Shown: positions 44,194 to 55,929, numbered from the stretch's first letter. The stretch: 64,000 nucleotides of DNA from Bretschneidera sinensis (GCA_023935145.1 CM043705.1:25653290-25717289); one strand, 5' to 3'. Notes: generated by a model from the sequence alone, not told the origin. Numbers and translations are program-made.

Positions 44194-44480
44194 ATGTCTC
44201 ATAAGAGTGACTCAATACCTATTGAGGAGGCAGATAATTCATTCTTTGTGTTGCAGGCCATGCAACAATAGTTTAAACGGTTGAATTTGGTGTTGGGGGA
44301 GGTGAGGGATAGGATGGATCAACAAGAGGTAGTGATTAGAAATCTACAAGGTGGGCGAGATAGGAGGAGACGTGAGCCTTGCGTTGAAAATGAGTATAAG
44401 AACGAAGAAGATGATGAGAATGAGGAAGACATAGCATCTGAAGTTGGAATGGGTGGAATGGGCAAACCTAGAGGAGGTAG
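44194..44480 (+). pseudogene. Gypsy element C gag, N-terminal part (split by element E)
   Basis: The ATG at 44194 opens MSHKSDSIPIEEADNSF. A TAG stops the frame at 44269, then reading continues (NLVLGEVRDRMDQQEVVIRN) through an acidic stretch to GGMGKPRGG, where the frame is cut by the Athila element E at 44481. The capsid half resumes at 52617. The five bases GGTAG (44476-44480) are the left copy of E's target duplication. Confidence 0.8.
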
Positions 44481-45756
44481 TGTTGTGCAAATATCTACCT
44501 AAATTAATAAGCAAATATTTGAACGGTTTTACTTGCAAGTGCACAAGGTCAACATAGTAGTATAGAGTGCAAATGCGAGATCATCTCCACAGGGATTGGT
44601 AAATTTTTCTTTAGAATTAGTTTCGTAATATAAAATGATAGAAATAATAGTTGAGTTTGAATTGATAATGATAAAAGCGTAGGGACTTGATATCCACCAC
44701 TAATCATGCTACCAGAACAAAACAATATGCCAATGCTTTAATCATGTCATGAATACCTAATGCTTGTCAACCTAAGGGCATGGTGTATACTCCTTAAGCT
44801 AGCAACAAATTAGGCATAGTGTATACTCTAACTCTTTTCGTTCTTAAAGGATTTAGCATGGTGTATACTAAGTTGTTCTCTAAGAAAGCGTAATATCTGT
44901 GGAAATCGATAAACACACAAGACCTAGGGCATGGTATATACTCCCGGTTTCTCATGTCGATTAACCTAAGAACTTGGCATGGATTTCTTTTGTTACTATT
45001 GTTAAACCTAGGACTCGGTCATCAAAATTGATTTAACTAACTAGTCCATACCACATGCATATGTTGATCAGACAAACACATATGAGGAATTCAAGAAAAC
45101 AGGCGTTAATCAAATTAAGCATCAAAATATAACTATTGTAAAGGCGCCAATATTGAATTATTGAGTAAACATAATCAAGGCTTCAATCAAGCCTTTACTA
45201 GTAAACCAGTTACACATGAGTTTGATGCTAAACATCTTCATAAAATAAAATAAAATGAAGAAGCAACCCGAAAATACTATCGAGAAGAGTCGTCAATTCA
45301 TCTCCAAAATCTCTCTCTGAATTCCTCCTTCCTTCTTTCTGTGTTTACAGGCCTATTTATAAGGTTTAGAAACATCTGGAAACTCTAAACTCGCAAAACA
45401 AAACCCTACACTACTTTCCAAAATAGGTTTTGTCGTTTTAATGTTTCACTGATGCATATGTGCGCTCGAGCCTTCTTCTTGTGCGCACGAGTACAGGTGT
45501 GCTCGATCCTGGCATGGGTGCTTGAGTGCTGTTGCGCTTGATCATAGATCTCTGTGCTCGATCGCACTAGGAAAACACCAGCTTTTCCCAGATTTTCTTT
45601 TTAAGCCAGAAATTTCCATAATGCTCAATTTTCTCCAAAAACCTATAAAAATATAGAAAACAGAGAAAGGAAATAAAATAGAATGAAATATCAAAAACTA
45701 AGAGCTTAACAAATGTAAATTAAGGGGCTTAAATATGAATATTTAAGCACTTATCA
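44481..45756 (-). mobile_element. Element E 3' LTR (1276 bp)
   Basis: In + strand order it runs TGTTGTGCAAATATCTACC to TTTAAGCACTTATCA, matching 51289-52611. A cluster of GTGCGCTCGAG/TGCTCGATC words is at about 45458-45570, next to the TATA region near 45357 (CTATTTATAAGG). It is about 50 bp shorter than its partner, mainly from loss or gain of motif copies and an indel near 44805. Confidence 0.92.
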
Positions 45757-47176
45757 CACCCACTAACTTACATATTTCTAGTCCCTTAGCAATATGAAAC
45801 TAAAAACTAAACGAAAAACAAAGAACACAGAGATAAATCCATCATTCATGGTATCCAAAAATTTAGGTGTCACACAAAACCATGATATTCTTTCATGAGC
45901 AGGCTTAAAATATAAACCCATCTTCGCAATGAATAGGAATTTTAAAATCTAATTACTTACAAGAGGCAAGCTAAGGCTTCACAAGTCCGAATCAGTGTAA
46001 AGTGAATTAGCACATAAAAATGAAGTTTCCAAATAACTCCAATGTGTAATGTTTCCATGTCTCAAGATTCACTGAATTTCCCATCAGAATGAACAATGAT
46101 TGCATAGTTTTTATTTCTTTCTTTTATTATGAGACTTTGTCGTGTTTAGTTCCCTTAAGCTTTCTAATTGACCCATGTAGCGAGTGTTGAGTCAATGACT
46201 CCCAAACCAGATGGTTTTAGGGCATTAGGTGTAAAGACACCCCTAAGAATTTACTAACTCGAGTAAAAAAGGCTATAAAACTAAACTAGCCTTAATGTTA
46301 CCAAGCAAAATTTCCACCTTTTGACGTGAACACTCACTGCTTATTGGGACAAGAGGTCCAGTTACTCAGTAGAAAGTTTATTAATGATCATTATGAGCAA
46401 AATTCCCACCTTTTGAAATGAACACTCACTGCTTACTGAGGCAAGAAGTCTAGTTACTTAGTGAAAACTTTATTAATGATTATCATAAGCATTTTTCTCT
46501 TTTTTGTGCAATTTTTTTCTACTTTTCTATGCCACAGTGTTCATCCAATAAGTCATGCAGTTTCAGTTAAGCCATGGAAACATACACATTAAAATCATAT
46601 GTCATACCTCACACAGTTATATGCTAATGTGCTTGTGTCAGATTATATCAAACATATAAATTCTTAAATGCCTAAAGTAAGCAACTAGCTTTAAAACTCT
46701 ATTATCAGATCATGTGTTCAAGATTTTAAGCTTACTAATGAAATCATATCACAATATTTGTTTAGAACAACCAAAATTCAAAACAACATGACATGCATTT
46801 ATCTTCTCTTTTAAATAATAATAAATAAATAAAAAAACTGGGACGAAGTGTGTGTGAATGTGTCCCCCATACCCCCAAACTTAATTTACACATTGTCCCA
46901 AATGTGTGAAAATCGTGGAAAAAGATGACCTGGGAGATGGAGAACTAGCTTGGCTAGTATGGCTCATAGCATACCCCTAAACTTGAACTGATGCACACAT
47001 TGTCCCTGAAAAAGAAATACGAAGGTAATACTGGAAAACAAAAAATACAAAAAATAAATCGTAATAAGAAATATGAAAAACAATAAAAACAAAAGGATAT
47101 GTTGTGGGGTGCCTCCCATGAGCGCTAAGTTTTACGTCTTCAGCCAGACGGTGCACCTCTCTCTCACTGTTGTCCT
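45757..47176 (-). other. Non-coding 3' internal region of element E
   Basis: No ORF. On the minus strand, the polypurine tract TTAGTGGGTG lies against the LTR (45757-45766). It contains a 92-bp direct duplication (46305-46396 and 46397-46488, starting GCAAAATT). The pol-end motif GGGAGGCACCCC (minus strand) is at about 47105-47120. This corresponds to the long untranslated region after pol in Athila elements. Confidence 0.75.
46305..46488. repeat. 92-bp tandem duplication in element E
   Basis: Two adjacent copies with many shared blocks (CACCTTTTGA, TGAACACTCACTGCTTA, TTTATTAATGAT) and about a dozen differences, so it is an older duplication. Confidence 0.88.
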
Positions 47177-48290
47177 TCAGGTGATACCAACCTCCTTTAT
47201 GTGTTGGTTGAGTCTTCTTTGTGCATCCCCGAGAAGAGTAGTATTAGTAGGCACAAGAGTTTCAAATAGAGGGGTGTACTTACTTGGATGCTTTGGAGAG
47301 GCCTCAAGGAGGTGCACAGCTTCAATGATGTCATCAGTAACATCTTCAGATTTAGGCTCAATATCCGATCTTGTGAAACTATGGGTGAGGGTGGTCTCAA
47401 ATGGATTAATGTGCTGGACCTGAAAAGCTTTCTTAATAATACCTTGCATTATACATACATTAAAACATTCCATATCATCTTGGGTTAATTTTAATGCATC
47501 AAATATTTTGAATTCTATTTTCTCACCATTTACCTTCATACTTACGATACCCTTTTTCACATAAATTTTTGTATCAGTAGTTCTCATCAAGGATCTTCCT
47601 AAGATGATGGGAAAAGGTAATAGCATAGGACATTCTTCCATATCTAATACAATAAAATCAGCAAGTAAAATAAATTCACCTACCTTTACCAAGACATCCT
47701 CAAGAATACCTCTTGGTTGTTTGATGCTTCTATCTGCTAATTGCAGGGTGATAGAAGTTAGCTGAAGCTCCCCAAAACCTAATGTCTCAAATACAATGTA
47801 TGGCAACAAATTGACACCTACCCCTAGGTCCAGTAATGCACGCTCGAAAAGCTGGTTACCTATCCTGCAAGGAATGGTAAAACTACCTGGATCTTTTAGC
47901 TTTGGTGGTAGTTTCCTTAGAAACACCCATTTACCTGTTCAGTTAAAGCCACTGTTTCATGCTTCTGAAACTTCCTTTTATTAGTGCAACAATCTTTAAA
48001 AAATTTAGCATATGCAGGAATTTGTTGAATTGCATCTAATAAAGGAATATTAATTGTTATTTTTCTCAAAGTTTCAAAGATGTCAAGCAATTTATTTTTT
48101 TCTTTGGCTTTACTAACCTTTGAGGGAAGTGTGGTGCATTCACCTTCTCCATTTCACTTACCTTTGATATGGATGTTTAATTGGATATGCTTGTGTAGGT
48201 TCATCGGTTATTATGATCTTACCATTTCTGAGAGTTGTAACAGCCTTCGATTGCTAGTGTCCTCCTGGATTAGGTAGTGTTTGGGCTGGA
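47177..48290 (-). pseudogene. Element E aspartic protease region
   Basis: An open minus-strand frame (47926-47177, 249 residues) starts MFLRKLPPKLKDPGSFTI, the usual lead into Athila protease. It has the active-site region ALLDLGVGVNLLPY (D present, DLG in place of DSG), then LQLADRSIKQPRGILEDVLV and MLLPFPIILGRSLM (flap/C-terminal part). It ends with the tail QHINPFETTLTHSFTR and stops at 47177. RT should follow but does not. 47927-48290 continues the gag-protease linker in broken frames. Confidence 0.85.
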
Positions 48291-48919
48291 AATTCACCCT
48301 GCTTTCTTCCACTCAGCTCCTTAGCCAGTTGCTCCACTTATACTTCCAGTCTTTGAATAGCTTGCTCATGCTTTGCATTGATTTGCCTTTGCTCAGTCCG
48401 AAATTGTCTTTCTTCTACCATAAACTGATCTTGTGAAGTTATCAACTACTGTTGTTGAGTGGCCAATTGCCTTACAAGACTCTCTAGGTCATTTTTCTTT
48501 GATTCCGAAACTGATTGGCCTGCTGGTTGGGAATTCCTTTGCTGCCCTTGAAGGTTCAGGGCATTCTGATTGTTACTCCATGAGAAGTTGGGGTGATTTC
48601 ACCATCCAAGATTATAGGTATTTGCATATAGATTGTTCTTGGGAGGATAATTGTTTGGTCCCACATAGTTTGCTTGCTCTGGATTTGCAGATGAATACAA
48701 AGGGCTAGTTTCAGTAGTGTGATCAAAATGAGAACATATAGCACATACCTGGAGTTGTGTAGCTTGTGGAATAGGTGAGATGTTCTTAGCAGTCATGGCT
48801 TTTACAAGCATATCTAGCTTTCTTTCCATAACAGCCATCTGATTTGAAGATCCACCATTTAAGGTCACCTCATACATACCCTTGCTCTTAACTCATTGTC
48901 TACCGCTAGATGAGAATTG
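48291..48919 (-). pseudogene. Element E gag, C-terminal part with degenerate zinc knuckle
   Basis: On the minus strand the frame reads FSSSGRQ, a stop, then MYEVTLNGGSSNQMAVMERKLDMLVKAM. The knuckle remnant CAICSHFDHTTETSP (fourth Cys lost) follows, then YANTYNLGW and, after a shift, the NHPNFSW-type signature. A coiled or Gln-rich region extends to about 48300. It joins the N-terminal gag block across the solo LTR. Confidence 0.78.
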
Positions 48920-48924
48920 TTGGG

Positions 48925-50246
48925 TGTTGTGAGTTTTAAATTACTCGCAAGTGCAAGAGTCGTTTACAATATAGTGTTGTGCAAGTGTGAGGTTGAATCC
49001 ACAGGGAATTGCGTTGTGAAAATATTTTTATCTAAACTAAGCCTATTTTAACCTAGTTCCAAGTTTTGAACTGTCTTTTGCAAAACAAATATAAACTAAA
49101 CTAAATTGATTTAAAGACTAATGATAAAAACACTAAGGTTTCTGAATCCACCCCACCAAAGTAAAGCATATATCTTGATGTTCTATATAAAAATAATCTA
49201 TCAAAACATTCTATGAATCCAACTTTAAAAAAATCACAACAAATATCCTAATTAAACCAAAACAATCCAATGTATTCGATTTTAAAAAATTACAAAGGAT
49301 ATCCAATTTAATAAAAAAATGATTCGATGTATCAATCAGATGAAACACACAAAATATCCAACATAACAATTTTACTCAAATAATTGAACAGAATATTTAT
49401 ACTAAAAAAAAAAACATCAGAATTGTATAAACAAATCTGAAAATATTATGCCAAACAACGGCGAGGCTTCATCTTCAACCTTAGCTGAAGATTTTAGCCA
49501 CTTATAATCATGAAACTAAAGTTCACAATAACAGTGCTAAACATTAAACTTTAAAACTAACAAAAGCAGTAAATTAAAAACTGACTATACATGGGGAGAA
49601 ATTCCACTCGCTGTTGGGTGGCACTTCCCCTCGTGGAAGCAAAGCCTTCGAGATCCACCAGAATGTTAGCAGAAGTCTTCAAGATTACACACCGAATGAT
49701 GAAGTGAGATGGGGATTTTATAGGGGAATTCCTGGAGTACAATGTGTTTCAAATTCGATGTGGGATACTGCCCGAGTGCGCTCGATCGCAGTCTGGTGCG
49801 CTCAAGTGCATACTGGTGCATTGCAAAGCATTTTTAATCGATGTTGGATGTGCAAGTGCGCACTTGCGATCGATCGCAAGTCTGGTGCGCTCGAGCGCAA
49901 GTCTGGTGCACTCGAGCGCACTAGACATCTTCAGCTTAACCCTTGTCTACTAAAACTACCATAGCTTTATCTAGAAAAATCATTTTTATAAGCCGTAAAA
50001 TTCTTCAGAAAAAAGACTTCCGGATCTTTCCAAGCATATATGGCTCATCTCCTGGTTCTTCCTGAATCAATACAGTAAAATCCATAAAAATGACTGATCT
50101 GTGCAGGTAATTCTGGCAATTTTAGTGAAACTTCTTTCCCAGTGCTTGTAAACCTGAAAAACAATGAAAACAACTCAAAGTAACAAATTCCTAAGCTAAA
50201 AAATGTAAATTAAGTGGCCAAAATAGGCAATATTTGGCACTCATCA
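48925..50246 (-). mobile_element. Solo Athila LTR (1322 bp) inside element E gag
   Basis: Minus orientation: it starts TGATGAGTGCCAAATATT at 50246 and ends TTAAAACTCACAACA at 48925. It is flanked by a perfect 5-bp duplication TTGGG (48920-48924 and 50247-50251). It is related to the LTR of element A (shared GATGAGCCATATATGCTTGG, TTTTTCTAGA). It has a TATA box (minus TATAAAA, 49716-49722) preceded by a cluster of CGATCG/GAGCGCAC palindromes (49773-49925). No internal sequence remains, so it arose by LTR-LTR recombination. Confidence 0.95.
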
Positions 50247-50251
50247 TTGGG

Positions 50252-51265
50252 TGTGCTCACTTAATGTCTCAAACAGCTCCATGGCTTCTTCACTGCTCTT
50301 TTCCATCAGCACACCTCCACAACCTGAATCCACAATACCTTTATTTATATCACTCAAAATTTCATAGAAAGCTTGTACTAGTTCATTTTAAGATAGATTG
50401 TGATGGGGTCATTTGAATAGCAGCTCATTAAAGTGTCCTCATGCTTCAAAGAAAAGGTCTCCATCCTTCTGTTGGAATGATTGAATCTCCTTCCTCATTT
50501 ATCTTGTCTTTTGTGATGGAAAAAACTTCTTTAGGAACTTACTGGATAATTCTTCCCAAGTATGGATGGACACTACAAGCAATGAATTATACCACAACTT
50601 AGCATTATCTTTTAATGAAAAAGGGAAAAGAATTAACCTGATTCCCGCTTGATCTAGGCCCCAGATGTGCTAGAACTTGCAGAGATCAAAGAATTCTCGA
50701 AGATACAAGTGTAGGTCCTCCGTAGGTGTACCCTTGAAATGAGTCAAAGCACTGAGTATCTATAAGGATATGTAATAATTTCCTTCTGCCTCAGGTTGAT
50801 AAGCAATGCATAAGGGTTGGTCGAGGTTCCATGGAATGAAGAATTGCTTCATGGGTCTTCACTCTGGTGGTGGTTGGTTGTCAAGCTGTTCCACCATTCG
50901 TGCTTCTCCCTCGCATTCTTCTTCTTCCTCGTCAACGTTGTCTCTAGGCCTCTGTCGAATGGTCCGCTCAATCACTGTATCGAGTGGAAAGATGGTTGGA
51001 TTCCTGGATCGAAGCCCTTACATGAATCAGCTGAAACTCTTTAGTGCAGCAGCTTCAGTACTGCTGTTCGGGTAATTTCTGGACCTTTTGCGCTCGATCG
51101 CACCAAGCACTGTGCTTGATCGCAATGCTAGAATTTACTCTGCTGCAAACCTGAAACAGAAAAATAGAAAACAAAAAAGAAGAAATAAATTAGATATTTG
51201 ATGAAACAAAATAAAATAGAACAGAAAAATAAAACTGAACGAAAAATAATTCTAAACAGAAATTT
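50252..51265 (-). pseudogene. Element E gag, N-terminal part
   Basis: Minus-strand text gives the Athila gag core LILFPFSLKDNAKLWYN, then HTWEELSSKFLKKFFPS, KEIQSFQQKDGDLFFEA and AMELFETLSEHTQQ in frames with several stops. Compare LKFFPFSLKDRAKSWLYSL of element A. 50806-51075 shows + strand frames that are only shadows. Close to the primer site (51089-51132) lie two more TGCGCTCGATCGCAC-like words. Confidence 0.75.
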
Positions 51266-51288
51266 CCCCGGCAACGGCATCAAAAACT
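51266..51288 (-). promoter_or_regulatory. Element E primer-binding site (tRNA-Asp type)
   Basis: The + strand CCCCGGCAACGGCATC (51266-51281) reads on the minus strand as GATGCCGTTGCCGGGG, a near match to the tRNA-Asp site used by Athila, seven bases inside the 5' LTR. Confidence 0.9.
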
Positions 51289-52611
51289 TGTTGTGCAAAT
51301 ATCTACCTAAATTAATAAGCAAATAATTGAACGGTTTTACTTGCAAGTGCACAAGGTGAACATAGTAGTATAGTGTGCAAACGCGAGATCATCTCCACAA
51401 GAATTGGTAAATTTTGCTTTAGAATTAGTTTCGTAATATAAAACGATAGAAATAATAATTGAGTTTGAATTGAAAATGATAAAAGTGTAGGGACTTGATA
51501 TCCATCACTAATCATGCTACCACAACAAAACAATATGCCAATGCTTTAATCACGTCATGAATACCTAATGTTTGCCAACCTAAGGGCATGGTGTATACTC
51601 CTGAAGCTATTGATTTCCCTAAGCAACGAATTAGGCATGGTGTATACTCTAATTCTTTTCTTTCTTAAAGGATTTAGCATGGTATATACTAAGATGTTCT
51701 CTAAGAAAGCATAATATCTGTGGAAATCGACAAACACATGAGACCTAGGGCATGGTATATACTCCCGGTTTCCCATGTTGATTAACCCATGAACTCGGCG
51801 TGGATTTCTTTTGTTACTATTGTTAAACCCAGGACTCGATCATCCAAATTGATTTAACTAACTAGTCCATACCACATGCATATGTTGATCATGCAAACAC
51901 ATATGAAGAATTCAAGAAAACAGGCATTAATCAAGTTAAGCATCATAATATAACTATTTCAAAGACACCAATTCTGAATTATTAAGTAAACATAATCAGG
52001 GCTTCAATCAAGCCCTTACTAGTAAATTAGTTACACATGAGTTTGATGCTAAACATCTTCATAAAATAACATAAAGGGAAGAAGAAACCCGAAAATACTA
52101 TGGAGAAGAGTCGTCAATTCGTCTCCAAAATCTCTCTTCGAATTCCTCCTTCATTCTTTCTATGTTTACAGGACTATTTATATGGTTTATAAACATCTAG
52201 AAACCCTAAACTCGCAAAACAAAACCCTACACTACTTTCCAATATAGGTTCTGCCATTTTAATGTTTCACTGATGCATGTGTGCGCTCGATCACAGATTG
52301 GTGTGCTCGAGCGCAGGTGTGCTCAAGCATTCTTCTTGTGCGCGCGAGCGTAGATGCGCTCTATCTTGGCATGGGTGCTTGAGCACTGTTGCACTTGATC
52401 ACAGATCTCTGTGCTCGATCGCACTAGGCAGACACCAGCTTTTCCCATATTTGTTTTTTAAGCCAGAAATTTCCATAATGCTCCATTTTCTCCAAAAGTC
52501 TATAAAAATACAGAAAACACAGAAAGGAAATAAAATAGAATGAAATATCACAAACTAAGCTTAACAAATGTAAATTAAGAGGCTTAAATATGAATATTTA
52601 AGCACTTATCA
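51289..52611 (-). mobile_element. Element E 5' LTR (1323 bp)
   Basis: It has the same termini as the 3' LTR and is followed by the right copy of the target duplication, GGTAG. The motif cluster at 52278-52430 (TGCGCTCGATC, TGCTCGAGCGCA, GTGCGCGCGAGCG) has more copies than in its partner at 45458-45570. Confidence 0.93.
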
Positions 52612-52616
52612 GGTAG

Positions 52617-53562
52617 GCATGGAAGAGGACCTAGGAGAAATCCAAGGGGCCGAGATGGGGTAGATAGGAACCTTAAGAGCATCAAAATGAAAATATCATC
52701 TTTCCAAGGTAGGAATGACCCTGAAGTCTATTTAGAGTGGGAGAAGAAAATATAGTTGATTTTTTATTGTCACAATTATTCAGAGGAGAATAAGGTGAAG
52801 TTGGCGATAATTGGGTTCACTGATTATGCAATTATTTAGTGGGATCAATTAGTGACCAATAAGAGGAGGAATCATGAGAGACTTGTAGAAACATGGGGTG
52901 AGTTGAAAGCTCTCATTAGGCAGAGATTTGTACCTAGCCACTACTATAGAGACCTCTACCAAAAATTATAAAACCTTATACAAGGGTCTAGGAGTGTAGA
53001 GGATTACCAGAAGGAGATGGAGGTGGCTAGGATTTAAGACAATGTAGAGGAGGATCGGGAGGCCACAATGGCCAGATTTTTAAGTGGTTTGAATAGGGAC
53101 ATAGCCAATGTAGTTGAGTTGCAGCATTATATGGAGGTAGAAGACATGGTGCACATGGCAATGAAGGTGGAGAGGTGGTTAAAGAGAAAGAAGGCAGCAA
53201 GGTATACTTCAGTTTCTAGCACTCCTTGGAAACCAAAGTGGGATAGAAATGATCGAGTTGTAGCAAAGGTGAAGGCTGAACCACCTACAGGAAAAGGAAC
53301 TAGCAAGAACAAACCCAATGTAGATTTCCAACCTTCAAGGAATAAAAATATTAAATGTTTTAAATGTTTGGGTTCAAAGCATATCGCGTCTCAATGCCCA
53401 AATAAGTGGGTGATGGTTATGCATGACATTGGAGAGGTGATGACTGAGAGTGAGGATGATAGTGATGAGATGCCTGATTTAGTCGATGCTAGTGATGATG
53501 ATGAAGTTGAATACCCCATAGAAAGTGAGTCTCTTGTTGCCCGGCATGCTCTTAATACGTAA
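52617..53562 (+). pseudogene. Gypsy element C gag, capsid and nucleocapsid part
   Basis: After element E the C frame resumes: GPRRNPRGRDGVDRNLKSIK, KISSFQGRNDPEVYLEWEKK, stop, FYCHNYSEENKVKLAIIGFT, more stops, then an open frame 53068-53562. That frame has [18 protein letters not shown], the CCHC knuckle [15 protein letters not shown] (about 53358-53402) and a very acidic C-terminal stretch ([20 protein letters not shown]). This is Gag of a gypsy element with the FQG..DPE.YLEWE signature. Three or more nonsense mutations make it non-functional. Confidence 0.88.
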
Positions 53563-53599
53563 ATTAAGGTAGATGATATGGAGTAGCAGAGAGAGAACA

Positions 53600-54159
53600 T
53601 ATTTTATACTAGATGTTATGTAAACAACAAGGTGTGTAGTATGATTATAGGTGGGGGAAGTTGCACCAATGTAGCTAGTACCACCCTAGTTGAGAAGTTG
53701 AGCTTACCTTTACTAAAGCATCCTAGACCTTATAAGTTGCAGTTGTTGAATGAATACAGGGAGGTCAAGGTTAATAAGGAGGTTTTGGTGGCTTTTACCA
53801 TTGGGAGGTGTAGTGATGAGGTGCATTGTAATGTAGTTCCTATGCATGCTGGCCATATTTTGTTGGGGAGATTGTGGCAGTATTATAGGAGGGTGATTCA
53901 TGACGAGTTTAGGAACAGGTACAACTTTGTAAAGGGTGGAAAAACAATCAAGCTTGCTCCTTTAACCCCAAAACAGGTCTATGAGGACCAACTAAAGCTG
54001 AAAAGTGAGATTGAGCAAAAAAGAAAAGGTGAGGCCGAAACACAAGAAAGAAAAACAAGAGAAAATAAAATTGAAGGTGAGGCCGAAACCTCAAGAAAAT
54101 GAGAGGGTTCAAAAGAAAATAGAGAAATAGCTAAGAATAAAGAAAAGAGAGTGGAGCTA
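53600..54159 (+). pseudogene. Gypsy element C protease, lacking the catalytic Asp
   Basis: The frame 53632-54102 reads CSMIIGGGSCTNVASTTLVE, KLSLPLLKHPRPYKLQ, KVNKEVLVAFTIGR, VVPMHAGHILLGRLWQYYRR and ITLAPLTPKQVYED-like text, then a charged linker. In this family the active site reads IIDGGSC. Here codon 53650-53652 is GGT (Gly), so the catalytic aspartate is lost. The frame is cut at 54159 by the LTR of B2; the rest of pol should lie to the right of the window. Confidence 0.85.
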
Positions 54160-55929
54160 TGATGTGCAAATTTTAAATGCTCACAAGTACACGAATTACA
54201 AATAGTATTGCGATGAGTTTACTCTCGAGGTCAATCTCTCAAGGAATTGTAGTGGTTTAAATCCTAAATTACTTTCTTAAAATTACTGAAACAAACTTTG
54301 AAATTAAATCCTAAACACTCTAATTAAAAGATTGGTGAAGAGAAAATTGAAAAAAAAAATTAAGTAAATTAAACAAAACGAATTATGAAGAGATGAGTAT
54401 AATCAATGAGAACAATTGGGAGTTTAGCTTGCTATCCAATCATGAATTGGAACATTTGATGAATATAAAGAATTAATGAACATCCAAGATTATTGGTGTT
54501 TTCGCTAAGACTAGAGAATGCCATTGATAGTGTTTATTCTCAATTTATAACTAATTAATTAAATCCCGTAGATCATGTTCATCAATTAATTAGTTAAATT
54601 AAGTATAAGGAGAACGCAACCACCTAAATCACAATTTGATTTGAATCCTGATTTAAATTCATATTCAAGAAAGCTTAATTAGGTCTAGATGATTTGTCCT
54701 TAACCTAATCTCAAATATTAACCTTGACCATCAATAATAGATGGCCAATCCACAAGTAATAATCAAAGGTATGAAGGATATTGAATAAGAAATAATCTGA
54801 AAAATTTCATAAAACTAAATCCACCAAAATATCTAAAACAATCAAGGCAGATAAACCAAATGCCCAACAATGCGTTCAGCAGCTCATATTTAAATCCCAA
54901 TCACAGAATTCAAATACTAGGGTTACAAGCATATTTAAGGACAAAAGGAGCAAATATAGAATTTCTTCCCAAATTACAAGATGAATTATCAAAGTCTTGA
55001 AGTGATTGATCGTCTTCTTCAATCTCTCGATAAGCCGTCTTGATGAAAGAAACCGTCTCCTCCTTCAATCTCCCAAAACTCCTCTTAATAATATCTCTCC
55101 AAGAACTGCCGTCGTGTCCGCCCTTCTCTGAGTCTAAAATTCCTATATATAGCTGTATGGAGATGGCTTTGTAGACAGAAAAGTCACCCTAGGGTTTCTA
55201 TTCAGGCCGTGTGCTTCTGCTGCTGTCCAGGCCCAGTTCTACTGCTCTCTAGGCCTGGTTCTGCAGCTGTCCAGGCCATGTGTTTACTACTGTGTAGGTC
55301 AAGTTTCTACTGTCCAGAACTGGTCCAATTATATTGCTATCCATCCCATGCAAATCCCCAAAAAAAAAAATCAGAATTTAATAGCTTCTTCACTTCTGCC
55401 ACGCTGAAATCACGCACAACCTGACCTTTGTCTACTAAAAATGCCATAATTTTCTTTAGAAAAATCATGTTTATGAGCCATAAAATTTTCCAAAAAATAG
55501 ACATCTGGATCTTTCCAAGCTTATATGGCTAATCTCCTAGTTCTTCCTGAATCAATACATTTTAATATGCAAAAATCACTTCTACCATGCTGAAATCACG
55601 CACAACCTAACCTTTGTCTACCAAAACTGCCATAACATTCTCTAGAAAAATCATATTTACGAGCCGTGAAATTCTCTAGAAAATAGACATCTGGATCTTT
55701 CCAAGCATATATTACTTATCTCTTGGTTTTTTCTGAATTAATACAGTTTTAATCTACAAAAATGACTGATCTGTATGGGCAATTCTGGCAATTTAGTGAA
55801 ACTCCTTTCCAAGTGCTTGTGAACCTGTAAAACAACGAAAAACAACACAAAGTAACCAATTCCTAAGCTAAACATATAAATAAATACTTGAAAAATATAC
55901 AAAATACTAGGACAAATATTCATTCATCA
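54160..55929 (-). mobile_element. Element B2 3' LTR (1770 bp)
   Basis: It runs TGATGTGCAAATTTTAAATG to AATATTCATTCATCA, the reverse complement of the B1 LTR ends. It has a TATA box (about 55142-55150, TATATATA), then an array of CTGTCCAGGCC-like words (55200-55340), then the duplicated block (about 55400-55800). It is about 190 bp longer than the B1 LTR, mostly from extra array units. Confidence 0.92.

Larger units (their letters stand above)
44481..52611 (-). mobile_element. Non-autonomous Athila element E, 8131 bp including a solo-LTR insertion
   Basis: A minus-strand element with LTRs 51289-52611 (5') and 44481-45756 (3') and a 5-bp target duplication GGTAG (44476-44480 and 52612-52616). 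It has a tRNA-Asp-type primer site, gag and an aspartic protease, but no RT, RNase H or integrase. The reading region runs straight into the non-coding 3' region. It is inserted in gag of gypsy element C and itself hosts a solo LTR (48925-50246). It could only have moved using enzymes from an autonomous Athila. Confidence 0.93.

Noticed and set aside
45757..47176. Search for an env-like gene in element E
   Set aside because: No frame long enough and no signal peptide or membrane segment on the element's coding strand.
50806..51075. 89-residue Ser-rich + strand ORF
   Set aside because: It is antisense to the gag start of element E.
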